Source: Desulfolinea sp050305405 (GTDB lineage Bacteria; Chloroflexota; Anaerolineae; Anaerolineales; Villigracilaceae). Taken from it: 64,000 nt of DNA. Below, in pieces: positions 16,018 to 24,891 of this stretch. Positions within the stretch are counted from its first letter, which is position 1, and every line of letters starts with the position of its first letter. The position numbers and the translations under genes are program-made. The stretch is taken from assembly GCA_050305405.1 (NCBI GenBank), contig JBNLFG010000009.1, forward strand, positions 140,330-204,329, in the 5' to 3' direction. The notes under the pieces were generated by a model. The model ran no database searches, was not told where the DNA came from, and was given only the letters and a program-made list of their open reading frames with translations.

Positions 16018-16212
16018 TTATTTCTTACCGAACAACCCGCCAAGCATATCAGCAGCAGAACCGCCTTCTCCATCAAGCAACGCGTCAATCTGACTACCAA
16101 CAGCAGACGGCAACTTGCTCTTCACAAAATCGAGCACCAGATCAACTGCAACAGCAGCCTGTTCTTTATCCAAACCGGTTTTCTCAGCCACCAAAGCAAC
16201 TAATTCTTCCAT
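16018..16212 (-). CDS. Small DUF2267-like helical protein
   Basis: The protein has 64 residues: MEELVALVAEKTGLDKEQAA, a VDLVLDFVKSKLP helix and a Gly-rich tail ending LGGLFGKK. Short proteins of this pattern are common but unassigned in function. AAAGGAG precedes the start. It lies between the terminator and a DUF212 membrane protein on the same strand. Confidence 0.65.
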   Translation of the reverse strand: MEELVALVAEKTGLDKEQAAVAVDLVLDFVKSKLPSAVGSQIDALLDGEGGSAADMLGGLFGKK

Positions 16213-16259
16213 CTTTTCTCCTTTATAAGAAACTTACCTGAAACAACAAAGTCATTGTA

Positions 16260-16715
16260 TCATCCCCACAAAAACCACATAACCTGAGCAACAATCAAAC
16301 CGAGCAAAACGCCGCCAATTGCTTCCAAGGGTGTATGTCCAAGCACTTCGCGCAATTTTTTCTCAGCTTCAAAGTGACCACTGATGAATTCACCGATCAG
16401 CATATTAATCTTTTCGGCATGTAAGCCCGCCTGCCGACGGACCCCCGTCGCATCATAGATCACGATCATCGTGATTGAAAAAGCAACGGCAAAAATGGGA
16501 GAATCAAAGCCGATAAATAAACCGGCGCCATACGTAAGACCAACCATCAAGGCAGAATGTGAGCTAGGCATCCCGCCCGAGCTGAGCAGTAGCGTCCAGT
16601 TAACCTTCTTTGTGCGAAAATATTCAATTGGCACTTTGAAAATTTGCGCCAACCCCCAGGCAATCACCGAACTCAGAAAAACGGGGTTCTGAAAAATATC
16701 AAGCGGGTTATTCAT
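16260..16715 (-). CDS. Divergent PAP2 family (DUF212/YuiD-like) membrane protein
   Basis: This 151-residue protein has four to five membrane segments. The motif SSGGMPSSHSALMVGL resembles the PSGHS block of acid phosphatase/PAP2 proteins and YDATGVRRQAGLHAEKIN is the second conserved block. A phosphatase role on a lipid-linked substrate is possible but not shown. Its start overlaps the 3' end of xseB by 8 bp. Confidence 0.88.
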   Translation of the reverse strand: MNNPLDIFQNPVFLSSVIAWGLAQIFKVPIEYFRTKKVNWTLLLSSGGMPSSHSALMVGLTYGAGLFIGFDSPIFAVAFSITMIVIYDATGVRRQAGLHAEKINMLIGEFISGHFEAEKKLREVLGHTPLEAIGGVLLGLIVAQVMWFLWG

Positions 16716-16929
16716 CCGCCGCCTCTAGTGCATCATCCGAGAGCTGGCGCACGCGCAACTCCGCTTCTTCGAGCAGTTGCGTGCAGCGTTTATTCAAATC
16801 TTGTCCGCGCTCGAAAAGCGCCATTGACTTTTCAAGCGTGTGCTCTTCATTTTCAAGCGCCGCAACAATCGCTTCCAATTCGGCAAAGGCTTCTTCGTAG
16901 CCCAGTTCTTCAATTTTTTTCTCAGTCAT
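16708..16929 (-). CDS. xseB: Exodeoxyribonuclease VII small subunit
   Basis: This 73-residue helical protein has the XseB core: YEEAFAELEAIVAALENEEHTLE and LFERGQDLNKRCTQLLEEAE (each shown in part). It partners with XseA to degrade single-stranded DNA. Start MTEKKIEEL at 16929 is chosen because the in-frame ATG upstream lies inside xseA. Confidence 0.93.
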   Translation of the reverse strand: MTEKKIEELGYEEAFAELEAIVAALENEEHTLEKSMALFERGQDLNKRCTQLLEEAELRVRQLSDDALEAADE

Positions 16930-16939
16930 AATTGCTCCA

Positions 16940-18157
16940 CTACAAAATTTTTGCGTCAAGATTACCATCTTTTACGCGGATATGGATGAGGTCATCTTTC
17001 GCGACATCGCCTGTTCCTGCGACTAGCCTCCCATCGCTTTGACGGGTGACGATAGCGTAGCCACGCGCCAGGACTTTGGCCGGGTTCAGCGCAACGAGAC
17101 GGTGATTCAGCCCGAGCAACTTCTCCCGCAACATGTCCTGACGATGAGCTTGTCCGGCATTGAGACGCTGATTCAGCCCATCGATAGTTTGCGTATCGCG
17201 CTGGATGCGGCGCAGGGGCGAGACATAGCCCAAACGCTGATGCAGATCGTCCACGCTGATAAAGGCTCGATCAAGAATACTGCTAATATGCACATTGAGT
17301 TGATCGGCATAGTAACTATTTGCACCTTGTAACTCGGCAACCGTGATCGGGGTGGCAAGTTCGGCAGCCGCTGTTGGGGTCGCAGCCCGCAAATCGGCGG
17401 CGAAGTCGCAGAGGGTGAAGTCAGTTTCGTGTCCAACCCCCGAGATGACGGGGATGGGATAGGCTGCCACCGCGCGCGCGACACGCTCATCGTTGAAGGC
17501 CCACAAATCTTCGATAGAGCCGCCGCCGCGTCCAAGCAATAGCACGTCGAGGTCGGGAGCGATACGGCGTAGCGCATCCATAGCGGCAACAATTTTGGGC
17601 GGGGCGGCATCCCCTTGCACCATCGTCGGCGCAAGGACAACTTCCGCAAGCGGCATCCGACGTTGCAGGGTGTTGAGCATATCACGCAAGGCTGCCCCCG
17701 TCGCCGAGGTGACGATGCCGATCTTTTTCGGCAAATTCGGGACGGGGCGTTTGGCGTCGGGGTCAAAAAGTCCTTCGGCTTCGAGTAGGGCTTTCAGGCG
17801 TTGAAATTCCTGATAAAGCATCCCTTCGCCAACCGGACGAATCTCATCGGCGTAAAGCTGATACTGCCCGCTGACATCATAGATATTAATGTAGCCGTGC
17901 GCTTCGATCTCCATGCCATCGCGCAGATCGAGGGCGAGACGGGCTGCACTGCTGCGCCACATCACTGATTTGACGGCGGCGCCGCTATCTTTGAGCGTGA
18001 AGTAGATATGTCCGGAGCGCGGGCGCGAAAGGTTGGAAATTTCGCCCTTGACCCAGACATCACGCAACATTTCGTCAGACTCAAAGAGTTCACGAAGATA
18101 GGCGGTCAGGCTGGTAACTGTCCAGCGTGGGGAGGAAAAGAGGGAGGGTTGGTTCAT
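16940..18157 (-). CDS. xseA: Exodeoxyribonuclease VII large subunit
   Basis: This protein of about 405 residues has an N-terminal OB fold (about 10-105: WVKGEISNLSRPRSGHIYFT) and a catalytic region (IGIVTSATGAALRDML, LLLGRGGGSIEDLWAFNDE, VISGVGHETDFTL). Start MNQPSLFSSPRW at 18157 is preferred to an in-frame ATG 12 codons upstream; neither has a strong ribosome site. The xseA-xseB order is standard. Confidence 0.93.
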   Translation of the reverse strand: MNQPSLFSSPRWTVTSLTAYLRELFESDEMLRDVWVKGEISNLSRPRSGHIYFTLKDSGAAVKSVMWRSSAARLALDLRDGMEIEAHGYINIYDVSGQYQLYADEIRPVGEGMLYQEFQRLKALLEAEGLFDPDAKRPVPNLPKKIGIVTSATGAALRDMLNTLQRRMPLAEVVLAPTMVQGDAAPPKIVAAMDALRRIAPDLDVLLLGRGGGSIEDLWAFNDERVARAVAAYPIPVISGVGHETDFTLCDFAADLRAATPTAAAELATPITVAELQGANSYYADQLNVHISSILDRAFISVDDLHQRLGYVSPLRRIQRDTQTIDGLNQRLNAGQAHRQDMLREKLLGLNHRLVALNPAKVLARGYAIVTRQSDGRLVAGTGDVAKDDLIHIRVKDGNLDAKIL

Positions 18158-18195
18158 CTTATCGAGGATACTTGATGTTTTTATATGTTGCAAGG

Positions 18196-18266
18196 TGTAG
18201 GGGCGAACCGATGTGTTCGCCCAATTTTTCCTACAAAAGGGGCAGACACGCGTGTCTGCCCCTACA
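18196..18266. repeat. Palindromic intergenic repeat (TGTAGGGGC ... GCCCCTACA)
   Basis: Outer 9-nt arms TGTAGGGGC/GCCCCTACA enclose an inner perfect 24-nt palindrome (18239-18262, GGGGCAGACACG and its complement). It lies between divergent xseA and the HIT gene. Confidence 0.7.
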
Positions 18267-18332
18267 TCCCGTTTTCTGCTACAATCTGGCTGTTACTCTC
18301 TATTCTCAACTACCTACTCCCCATTATCAATT

Positions 18333-18818
18333 ATGAACTATCTTTGGTCTCCCTGGCGCATGAAATATATTAAAGCAAATCAAAAAGAAGAGGGCTGTGT
18401 CTTTTGCAAAGTACAGGACATGCCCGACAACGAGGAAAATCTGATCGTTTTTCGTGGCGAATTTTCCTTTGTGATTATGAACCGTTTCCCCTACACGAGC
18501 GGACATGTACTTGTTATTCCCTATGCGCATGAGAATAATCTCGAAGTTCTGGATGTGGCAACGCGTACCGAGATGATGGAATTGGTCACCAAAACGATGA
18601 CCGTTTTGCGCGGCATCTACAATCCACAGGGCTTTAATTTCGGTGCAAATATCGGCTCGGCCGCTGGGGCAGGAATCGCCCCGCATGTCCACTTACATAT
18701 CGTCCCACGCTGGGAAGGCGACACGAACTTCATGTCATCGCTCGGCGAAACGCGCGTTCTGCCCGAAGCGCTGGGAGAGACCTATCGGCGGGTGCGCGAT
18801 GGCTGGGAAAACGTCTAA
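18333..18818 (+). CDS. HIT-family nucleotide hydrolase/phosphorylase
   Basis: This 161-residue protein starts MNYLWSPWRMKYI, and CVFCK supplies Cys pairs typical of zinc-binding HIT proteins. The catalytic histidine triad is APHVHLHIVPRW. It acts on dinucleoside polyphosphates or nucleotide adducts in the cytosol. The long in-frame upstream extension covers the palindromic repeat and is not coding. Confidence 0.9.
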   Translation: MNYLWSPWRMKYIKANQKEEGCVFCKVQDMPDNEENLIVFRGEFSFVIMNRFPYTSGHVLVIPYAHENNLEVLDVATRTEMMELVTKTMTVLRGIYNPQGFNFGANIGSAAGAGIAPHVHLHIVPRWEGDTNFMSSLGETRVLPEALGETYRRVRDGWENV

Positions 18819-18966
18819 TTTATTAGCTCTTGTTACGAAAAAGATGCCTTTGGCAGACTTTGGGCTTTCCCTTATCCTAACATCTTCCTTTGGGGAAATG
18901 TTAGGACAAGAGAAAACGACAGCCTATTATTCATCGCTTCGTAACACCAACACAAACTGACAAATT

Positions 18967-20598
18967 ATGAAAAAAATAATCCTTATTGGTAGCACACTTG
19001 TCTTTTTACTTTCCGGTTGCAAAAATGCTTTACCGGAACCAACACCTACGCCCACAAGCGAAGCACAAAAAAAACAAGTAGAAGCAATGGCGGAAGAAAT
19101 CGTTTCCACCCCCACAGCGACAGAAGCACCCGCACCTATTCTGCAACCAACACTTCCCGCAGTCACCTACGGCCCCAGCGCCGAAGATTTTCCAGAGGGC
19201 ATCAATCCTCTAACGGGCTTACCTGTTCCCGACCCCGCTCAACTGCTTGAGCCAGCGCTCCTCGTCTCCATACCCCACTTTCCCGCCGTGGCACGTCCGC
19301 AGGCGGGCATTTCCTTCGCGCCCTGGGTTTTCGAGTTTCTGATCGCAGAAGGCACATCCCGTTTTCTGGCAACTTTTTATGGGCAAATCCCCTATCAGGA
19401 AACACCCGTCGTCGGCGATTGCGAAGTACGTATGGAGCCTTTCGTCCAAACCGATCTCGTTCTGGGTAATTTCATCTGGCTCGATAAAAACGAAAATGGC
19501 ATCCAGGATGTCGATGAGCGTGGTGTGGGCGGAGTTTGCGTCAGACTTTTGGATGCCAAGGGGAATATCCTTAGGGAAACCAGCAGCGATTCGAACGGTT
19601 ATTACGGATTCAACGTCAGCGCAGGGATGGACGTACATATCGAAGTTGTGCTGCCGCCAGATATGACCTTCACCCTTCAGGATGTGGGATTTGACGATCA
19701 GGATAGCGACATCAACCCTGAGACGGGACGCTCAACGGTATCCAGCATCAGGGCAGACGAACGCAATCTTGACGTGGGCCTGCTTCCGTCCAAGGACGTT
19801 TTCGCGAAGAATGACGAGGTCGAACCTACCTTCGGCGAGCAGGTTGGTCCCGTTCGTTCGGGACGGCTGGTCTACATCCCCATCCACGAGTTTTTCCAAT
19901 ATAGCTGCCTGATCTACGCGGGCGCAACCTGGCAAATCGAAGATCTGCTGCCACGCTGTTCGATGGTCTACGGCGTCGGCGATGGGGCTGGCGGTTTCCT
20001 TGAAATTGAGCGCATGAAACGTATCTCGGCAGAAAATGCCAAAGGGCTGCACAGCAATTTCAACTACGCCAGCAATCTCTTCTCCGAGATTCCGCCTGAA
20101 GGCGGTGTGCCCGCCACAGAACTGGATATTTACACATCCCTGATGAATCAATCGAAATGGGTCTACGATCCGCTTCATCAAAGCTACCTGCGCTATGTCG
20201 ATGATGTCAGTGAAACCCCAACTTTTCATCCCGAAATCGACCGTCTGACCGGGCGCGAGCTACTCTTCGAGAACGTGATCCTGCTCGAAGCCGAGCATGA
20301 TGTTTGGGCACCGCGCATTATCGAAATGCATCTGGAGCAAGGCTTGGCAGGCAAGGCCACCCTTTTCCGTGACGGGCAGAAATTCGACATCCAATGGGAT
20401 ACGCGCGCAACCGACTACGAGCAAAGCAGCGGCAAACGCAACCCGATCCGCTTTACAGACAAGGACGGCGCTCCCGTTGCCCTGCGCCCCGGGCATACGT
20501 GGATATTCATCATCACGCCCTACAGCGTATTTGAAGAAAAAGACGCTGCGATTTGGAAATTACGCATCTACTCACCGGAGGGAGCGGGCGAGTATTAG
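18967..20598 (+). CDS. DUF3048 (YerB-like) lipoprotein with inserted SdrD-B-like domain
   Basis: The protein has 543 residues with lipobox VFLLSGC. The YerB/DUF3048 pattern begins at about residue 77 (GINPLTGLPV, ARPQAGISFAPWVFEFLIAE, SRFLATFYG). It is interrupted at about 165-275 by a Cna/SdrD-B-like beta domain (WLDKNENGIQDVDERGVGGV, DSNGYYGFNV), then resumes with QVGPVRSGRLVYI and runs to FEEKDAAIWKLRIYSP. It is presumably exposed outside the membrane. The next gene is a close paralogue with the same insertion. The biochemical role of DUF3048 is not established. Confidence 0.8.
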   Translation: MKKIILIGSTLVFLLSGCKNALPEPTPTPTSEAQKKQVEAMAEEIVSTPTATEAPAPILQPTLPAVTYGPSAEDFPEGINPLTGLPVPDPAQLLEPALLVSIPHFPAVARPQAGISFAPWVFEFLIAEGTSRFLATFYGQIPYQETPVVGDCEVRMEPFVQTDLVLGNFIWLDKNENGIQDVDERGVGGVCVRLLDAKGNILRETSSDSNGYYGFNVSAGMDVHIEVVLPPDMTFTLQDVGFDDQDSDINPETGRSTVSSIRADERNLDVGLLPSKDVFAKNDEVEPTFGEQVGPVRSGRLVYIPIHEFFQYSCLIYAGATWQIEDLLPRCSMVYGVGDGAGGFLEIERMKRISAENAKGLHSNFNYASNLFSEIPPEGGVPATELDIYTSLMNQSKWVYDPLHQSYLRYVDDVSETPTFHPEIDRLTGRELLFENVILLEAEHDVWAPRIIEMHLEQGLAGKATLFRDGQKFDIQWDTRATDYEQSSGKRNPIRFTDKDGAPVALRPGHTWIFIITPYSVFEEKDAAIWKLRIYSPEGAGEY

Positions 20599-20607
20599 CG
20601 TATTGAG

Positions 20608-22233
20608 ATGAAGAAGAAATTCTTTTTATTTACTCTTGTACTCCTTCTTTTGGGTTGCACGCCAAATACGCCAACAGAAACTCCGCTGGCAATCTCTACA
20701 ACCACGTCAGCCGCCCAAAGCCAAACTCCCAGCCCCTCCCCCACGGCGACGATCACGTTCACACCCCAACCACGCCTACCTACGCGGGATTATGGCATCG
20801 AACTCGAAGCCTTCCCCGAAAACTACAATCCGCTGACCGCGTTGGAAGTCTCTGACCCGGCACTGCTCGATCTGCCCGCTGTGCTGATCTCGATCAGCAA
20901 TATTCCTAATACCGCACGTCCGCAGGCGGGCGTTGGCACCGCTTCGTGGATTTTTGAGTATTACATCGGCGAAGCCAGCACGCGCTTTTTGGGCGTTTTT
21001 TACGGCGAGTATCCACGCCGTGTGGCGAACGTGACAGGCGGCTGCCCCATCAACAAAGAGATTTTCGTTCCCAACGACCTTTGGGTTGGTGACCGCGTTT
21101 GGCTCGACGAGAACACAGACGGTATCCAAAATGACTGGGAACTTGGCATCAGCGGCATCTGCGTAAACCTCTACATGGACGGCGAGTTGCTCGCCAGCAC
21201 CTCCACGAACAGCAACGGCTACTACGCCTTCAATCTCCCCATCAGGCAACCCTACACCATCGAGTTTGATATTCCAGACGGTTACGAGATAACCGAATCC
21301 AACTTGGGATATGAAGAACTGGACAGCGACGGCGCATCCGTCACCTTTCAAGCAGACGGTGCCGAAACGAACGTGGATTTAGGCTTGGTGCTGCTGGAAA
21401 CTCCTGTGGCAACTCCATCGCCCGTCGTGACCGGCACGCCCCCAGCCTGGTACCTGCCCGTTGAAGCGTATGTCGGGCCGATCCGATCCGGGCGGCTGAC
21501 CTATGACCACATCAACAAGATGTTTTATAACAGTTGTCTGATCTTCGCCAGCGCAGCCGCTGATATTTTAGCGCAGCTTGATCCCTGTTATCTCGTCTTC
21601 GGCGTCGATCAGACCACGCCCAACAGTGGCTTGCTGACCGTCGCCAAGATGCGGGAGCTTGCCGAGGCACAGGCAGTTAACGGTAAAACGCCCAATTACA
21701 GTGGAAATTTCTTTAGCGAGAGCCTGCCCAGGGTCGAGAGCGAAGCGGCAACGCATCTGCATGTTTACTACCATCAATATCTGCAATCTGCGTGGGAATA
21801 TGATCCCATCTCCCAATCCTATTTGCGCTATACCGACGATATGGACGGGACGGGCATCCTGCATCCTGCCAGCGACCGATTAACGGGCAGACAGCAATCC
21901 TTTGAAAATGTGATCGTTTTGCAAGCGACGCACGACCTGTATCGCCATAACCAACTTGATATTAATTTAGCTGCGGGAGAAGGTGGTTTTGCCTGGCTTT
22001 TTCGGGATGGGCAGGTAATGCGAATCCGCTGGTCGACGGGCAACCGTGCCTGGGAGAAAACGAGCGGGATACGCCGCCCAATCCATTTTGTGGATGCCGA
22101 AGGCAACCCGATTACGCTACGCCCTGGGTACACATGGATCCATTTGATGACGCCAATGTCTTATCTCGAAGAATTTGATGCAGGGGAATGGAAGGCGACA
22201 TTTGTTCAACCGCATGACCCACCACCGCAATAG
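20608..22233 (+). CDS. DUF3048 (YerB-like) lipoprotein with inserted SdrD-B-like domain, paralogue
   Basis: The protein has 541 residues, starting 9 bp after the previous stop. The lipobox is VLLLLGC. Landmarks repeat in the same order: YNPLTALEVSD, ARPQAGVGTASWIFEY, TRFLGVFYG, then the insert WLDENTDGIQNDWELGISGI and NSNGYYAFNL, a Thr/Pro linker (PVATPSPVVTGTPP), and VGPIRSGRLTYD. The extra linker after the insert is absent in the first copy. This is a tandem duplication that diverged at protein level. Confidence 0.8.
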   Translation: MKKKFFLFTLVLLLLGCTPNTPTETPLAISTTTSAAQSQTPSPSPTATITFTPQPRLPTRDYGIELEAFPENYNPLTALEVSDPALLDLPAVLISISNIPNTARPQAGVGTASWIFEYYIGEASTRFLGVFYGEYPRRVANVTGGCPINKEIFVPNDLWVGDRVWLDENTDGIQNDWELGISGICVNLYMDGELLASTSTNSNGYYAFNLPIRQPYTIEFDIPDGYEITESNLGYEELDSDGASVTFQADGAETNVDLGLVLLETPVATPSPVVTGTPPAWYLPVEAYVGPIRSGRLTYDHINKMFYNSCLIFASAAADILAQLDPCYLVFGVDQTTPNSGLLTVAKMRELAEAQAVNGKTPNYSGNFFSESLPRVESEAATHLHVYYHQYLQSAWEYDPISQSYLRYTDDMDGTGILHPASDRLTGRQQSFENVIVLQATHDLYRHNQLDINLAAGEGGFAWLFRDGQVMRIRWSTGNRAWEKTSGIRRPIHFVDAEGNPITLRPGYTWIHLMTPMSYLEEFDAGEWKATFVQPHDPPPQ

Positions 22234-22270
22234 CCAAACGGTTTCAGTACTTCACAATTCTATTAAAAGA

Positions 22271-22325
22271 ACGTCATTTTGAACGAAGTGAAGCAATCCC
22301 CATGTAAGGCAGAAGATTGCTTACC
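22271..22325. repeat. Short dispersed-type intergenic repeat
   Basis: GTCATTTTGAACGAAGTGAAGCAATC faces GATTGCTT across about 20 nt, a compact stem-loop resembling small dispersed elements of many bacteria. Only one copy is seen in this window. The remaining part of the gap carries TATAAT at 22403-22408, a possible -10 box for the kinase gene. Confidence 0.4.
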
Positions 22326-22429
22326 CTATTAGGGCACAGATCGGACAAAATCGTGAAGGACTGAGTTTAATGGCATTTCATAACTTTCCCCCAAAAACCT
22401 TATATAATGCAACATAAGGATTTCTCGTT

Positions 22430-23395
22430 ATGAGCATAAAGAATAGTTTTTTTTCAGGCTTCAAATTATTCAACAGCCCACTAAAACTTGCGATGTTGAT
22501 GACCCTGCTAGCTTTAGGTATATCGCTGGGTCTTGAATGGGTTTTCACCAGGGCTGTTACCCGAACCACGATCTGGATCACAGGCCCAGTGACCTTTGCA
22601 TTGACCTATGTGCTTACAAGCGTGATGCTGCACGCCCAACGCTTGGACGAAGAGAGTGCCCAGTTGCAAAGAATGACGTATGATTTGCAACAAGCCAATC
22701 AAACCATAGCAGCTCAAAACGAAGATGTAGATGCATTTGCACAAACTGTTGCCCACGAACTAAAAAACCCTTTAAGCATTATTCTGGGAAACAGCTATTT
22801 GCTGGGGAAAAAAGATTATCAGGAAAATCCTATAAAGATTGGAGAGGTTGCAGAACAGATCACAGAAACCAGCCTAAAAATGGATAGAATCATCCAAGAG
22901 ATATTGCTGCTCACTAGCCTACGCCAAAACAAAGATATTCAAACTCAGCCTTTGGATATGGAGGAGATTGTCACCAAGACCCTGCAACAATTAGAGAATC
23001 TCATCGTTGAAAAACAAGCAAAGATAAGAACACCTGAAGTATGGCCCATCGTACACAGCTATGGGCCATGGATTGAACAAGTCTGGCTCAATTACATCAG
23101 CAATGCACTCAAATACGGCGGAAACGCTCCTGAAATTGAACTGGGTGCCGAGAAACAGCCAAATGGGCATATTCGTTTTTGGGTGCGCGACTCAGGCCCC
23201 GGCATGACGCCTGAAGAACAGGCACAAGTCTTCAGTCAGCTTACGCATTTCAATCTAACAAAAGCTGTTGGGCACGAATTTGGACTGTCGATCTCGCAGC
23301 AAATTATCGAGAAATTAGGTGGCAAGGTCGGGGTGGAAAGTAGCAAAAAGAACGGGAGCACCTTCTACTTCACATTACCAACTAATAAAATGTAA
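22430..23395 (+). CDS. Membrane sensor histidine kinase
   Basis: The protein has 321 residues. Two membrane segments (about 18-36 and 48-66) with almost no external loop are followed by a coiled linker. The HisKA box QTVAHELKNPLS carries the phospho-His at 109. The HATPase domain shows N-box WLNYISNALKYGG, G1 RDSGPGM and the final GSTFYFTLP. The short sensor suggests an intramembrane or cytoplasmic signal. No response regulator is adjacent, so it is an orphan kinase. A terminator begins at its stop codon. Confidence 0.9.
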   Translation: MSIKNSFFSGFKLFNSPLKLAMLMTLLALGISLGLEWVFTRAVTRTTIWITGPVTFALTYVLTSVMLHAQRLDEESAQLQRMTYDLQQANQTIAAQNEDVDAFAQTVAHELKNPLSIILGNSYLLGKKDYQENPIKIGEVAEQITETSLKMDRIIQEILLLTSLRQNKDIQTQPLDMEEIVTKTLQQLENLIVEKQAKIRTPEVWPIVHSYGPWIEQVWLNYISNALKYGGNAPEIELGAEKQPNGHIRFWVRDSGPGMTPEEQAQVFSQLTHFNLTKAVGHEFGLSISQQIIEKLGGKVGVESSKKNGSTFYFTLPTNKM

Positions 23396-23417
23396 AGCCC
23401 CGTGCACGGGGCTTTTT
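23394..23417 (+). terminator. Rho-independent terminator
   Basis: AAAGCCCCGTGCACGGGGCTTTTT is a perfect stem starting at the stop codon of the kinase gene. The following 23418-23675 gap shows only a start region with GGAGGAG before the thiolase. Confidence 0.9.
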
Positions 23418-23675
23418 GGCATCAATTTTCATGCGAAACATGCACCTTTTAACATACATCACGATATTATGTGCATGAGCAATGGAAAGCGGCCTTTGGC
23501 AACCTTATCATCCGTCTCCCAATGAAATGCATGCAAAATAAATTACCCCATTATGCACTAGCATAACCTTCTCTGTAACCAACATCTGCTAGAATAAGTG
23601 CGATTTGACACTAGAAGATCGTCTAATCTTTATCTACACTTATATAGTAAAAATAACATTCTGGAGGAGTACACC

Positions 23676-24884
23676 ATGAGCGACCCCAAACACGAAGTTG
23701 TCATTCTCAGCGCTGTCCGCACACCGATTGCACGTTTTCAAGGTGCATTAGCAAGTATGGATGCACCCAAGCTCGGCGCGGTTGCCATCAAAGGCGCAGT
23801 CGAGCGCGCTGGCATCAAGAATCTTGCCGATATTGACGAAGTTTTTATGGGCAATGTTGTCCCTGCGGGTGAAGGGCAGGCACCTGCCAGGCAGGCGAGC
23901 ATCTTCGCCGGTCTGCCCGACACGGTCGGCGCAACGACTGTCAACAAGGTCTGTGGATCAGGGCTGAAAGCGATCATGTTCGGCGCACAGGCGATCAAAG
24001 CTGGCGACGGGCAACTCTTCGTCGGCGGTGGGATGGAATCAATGACGCGTGCGCCCTTCCTCGTCCCCGGGCGCACGGGCGAGATCCGCTACGGGCATGT
24101 GACGATGAAAGACTCCCTGCTGCATGACGGGCTCTGGGATCCCTTCGAGAACTGGCCGATGGGCAACGCCGCTGATTTCATCGCCGATGAGTACGGCGTC
24201 ACCCGCGAAGAGATGGATGACTTCTCCGCCAAGAGTCAGCAAAAAGCGATTGCCGCGATAGAAGCGGGCAAATTCAAGGACGAGATCGTCCCCGTTGAAG
24301 TGCCGGGGCGCAAAGGCGCTATGACCATCTTCGACACCGATGAAGGTCCGCGTGCAGGTACAACCGCAGAAGGTTTGGCAAAATTGCGTCCTGTTTTCAA
24401 CAAGGACGGCAAAACCACTGCCGGGAACGCATCCACACTCAACGATGGCGCGGCAGCGGTGGTTGTTTCGAGCCAGGCATACGCCGAAGCAAACGGAATC
24501 AAGCCACTTGCACGTATCGTCGCGTACGGTCACGCTGCAGTCCAGCCGAAATATCTCTTCGCTGCTCCCGCGAAGGCGATGCCGAAAATCCTTGATCTGG
24601 CTGGCTGGACTCTCGCCGATGTCGATCTGATCGAACTGAACGAAGCCTTCTCCGCGCAATGTCTCGCCAACGGCAAAGAACTCGCCGAGATGGGCTGGGA
24701 TTGGGATAAAGTCAACGTCAACGGCGGCGGGATTGCGCTCGGTCATCCGATCGGTATGTCCGGCGCGCGCGTGATTGCCACACTGATTTATGCGCTTAAA
24801 GATCGCGGTCTCAAACGCGGTTTGGCGTCGCTGTGTTTGGGCGGCGGTGAAGCCGTTGCGATGGCGATTGAACTGGAAGACTAG
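23676..24884 (+). CDS. Acetyl-CoA acetyltransferase (thiolase)
   Basis: The protein has 402 residues. Catalytic residues are visible: Cys93 in NKVCGSGLKA, NEAFSAQ, the His in GGIALGHPIGMSGAR and the C-terminal Cys in LCLGGGEA. It condenses two acetyl-CoA or cleaves 3-ketoacyl-CoA. The start is set by GGAGGAG ahead of ATG 23676. A 3-hydroxybutyryl-CoA dehydrogenase follows 7 bp later, giving two steps of the C4 acyl-CoA pathway. Confidence 0.93.
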   Translation: MSDPKHEVVILSAVRTPIARFQGALASMDAPKLGAVAIKGAVERAGIKNLADIDEVFMGNVVPAGEGQAPARQASIFAGLPDTVGATTVNKVCGSGLKAIMFGAQAIKAGDGQLFVGGGMESMTRAPFLVPGRTGEIRYGHVTMKDSLLHDGLWDPFENWPMGNAADFIADEYGVTREEMDDFSAKSQQKAIAAIEAGKFKDEIVPVEVPGRKGAMTIFDTDEGPRAGTTAEGLAKLRPVFNKDGKTTAGNASTLNDGAAAVVVSSQAYAEANGIKPLARIVAYGHAAVQPKYLFAAPAKAMPKILDLAGWTLADVDLIELNEAFSAQCLANGKELAEMGWDWDKVNVNGGGIALGHPIGMSGARVIATLIYALKDRGLKRGLASLCLGGGEAVAMAIELED

Positions 24885-24891
24885 GAGAAAA

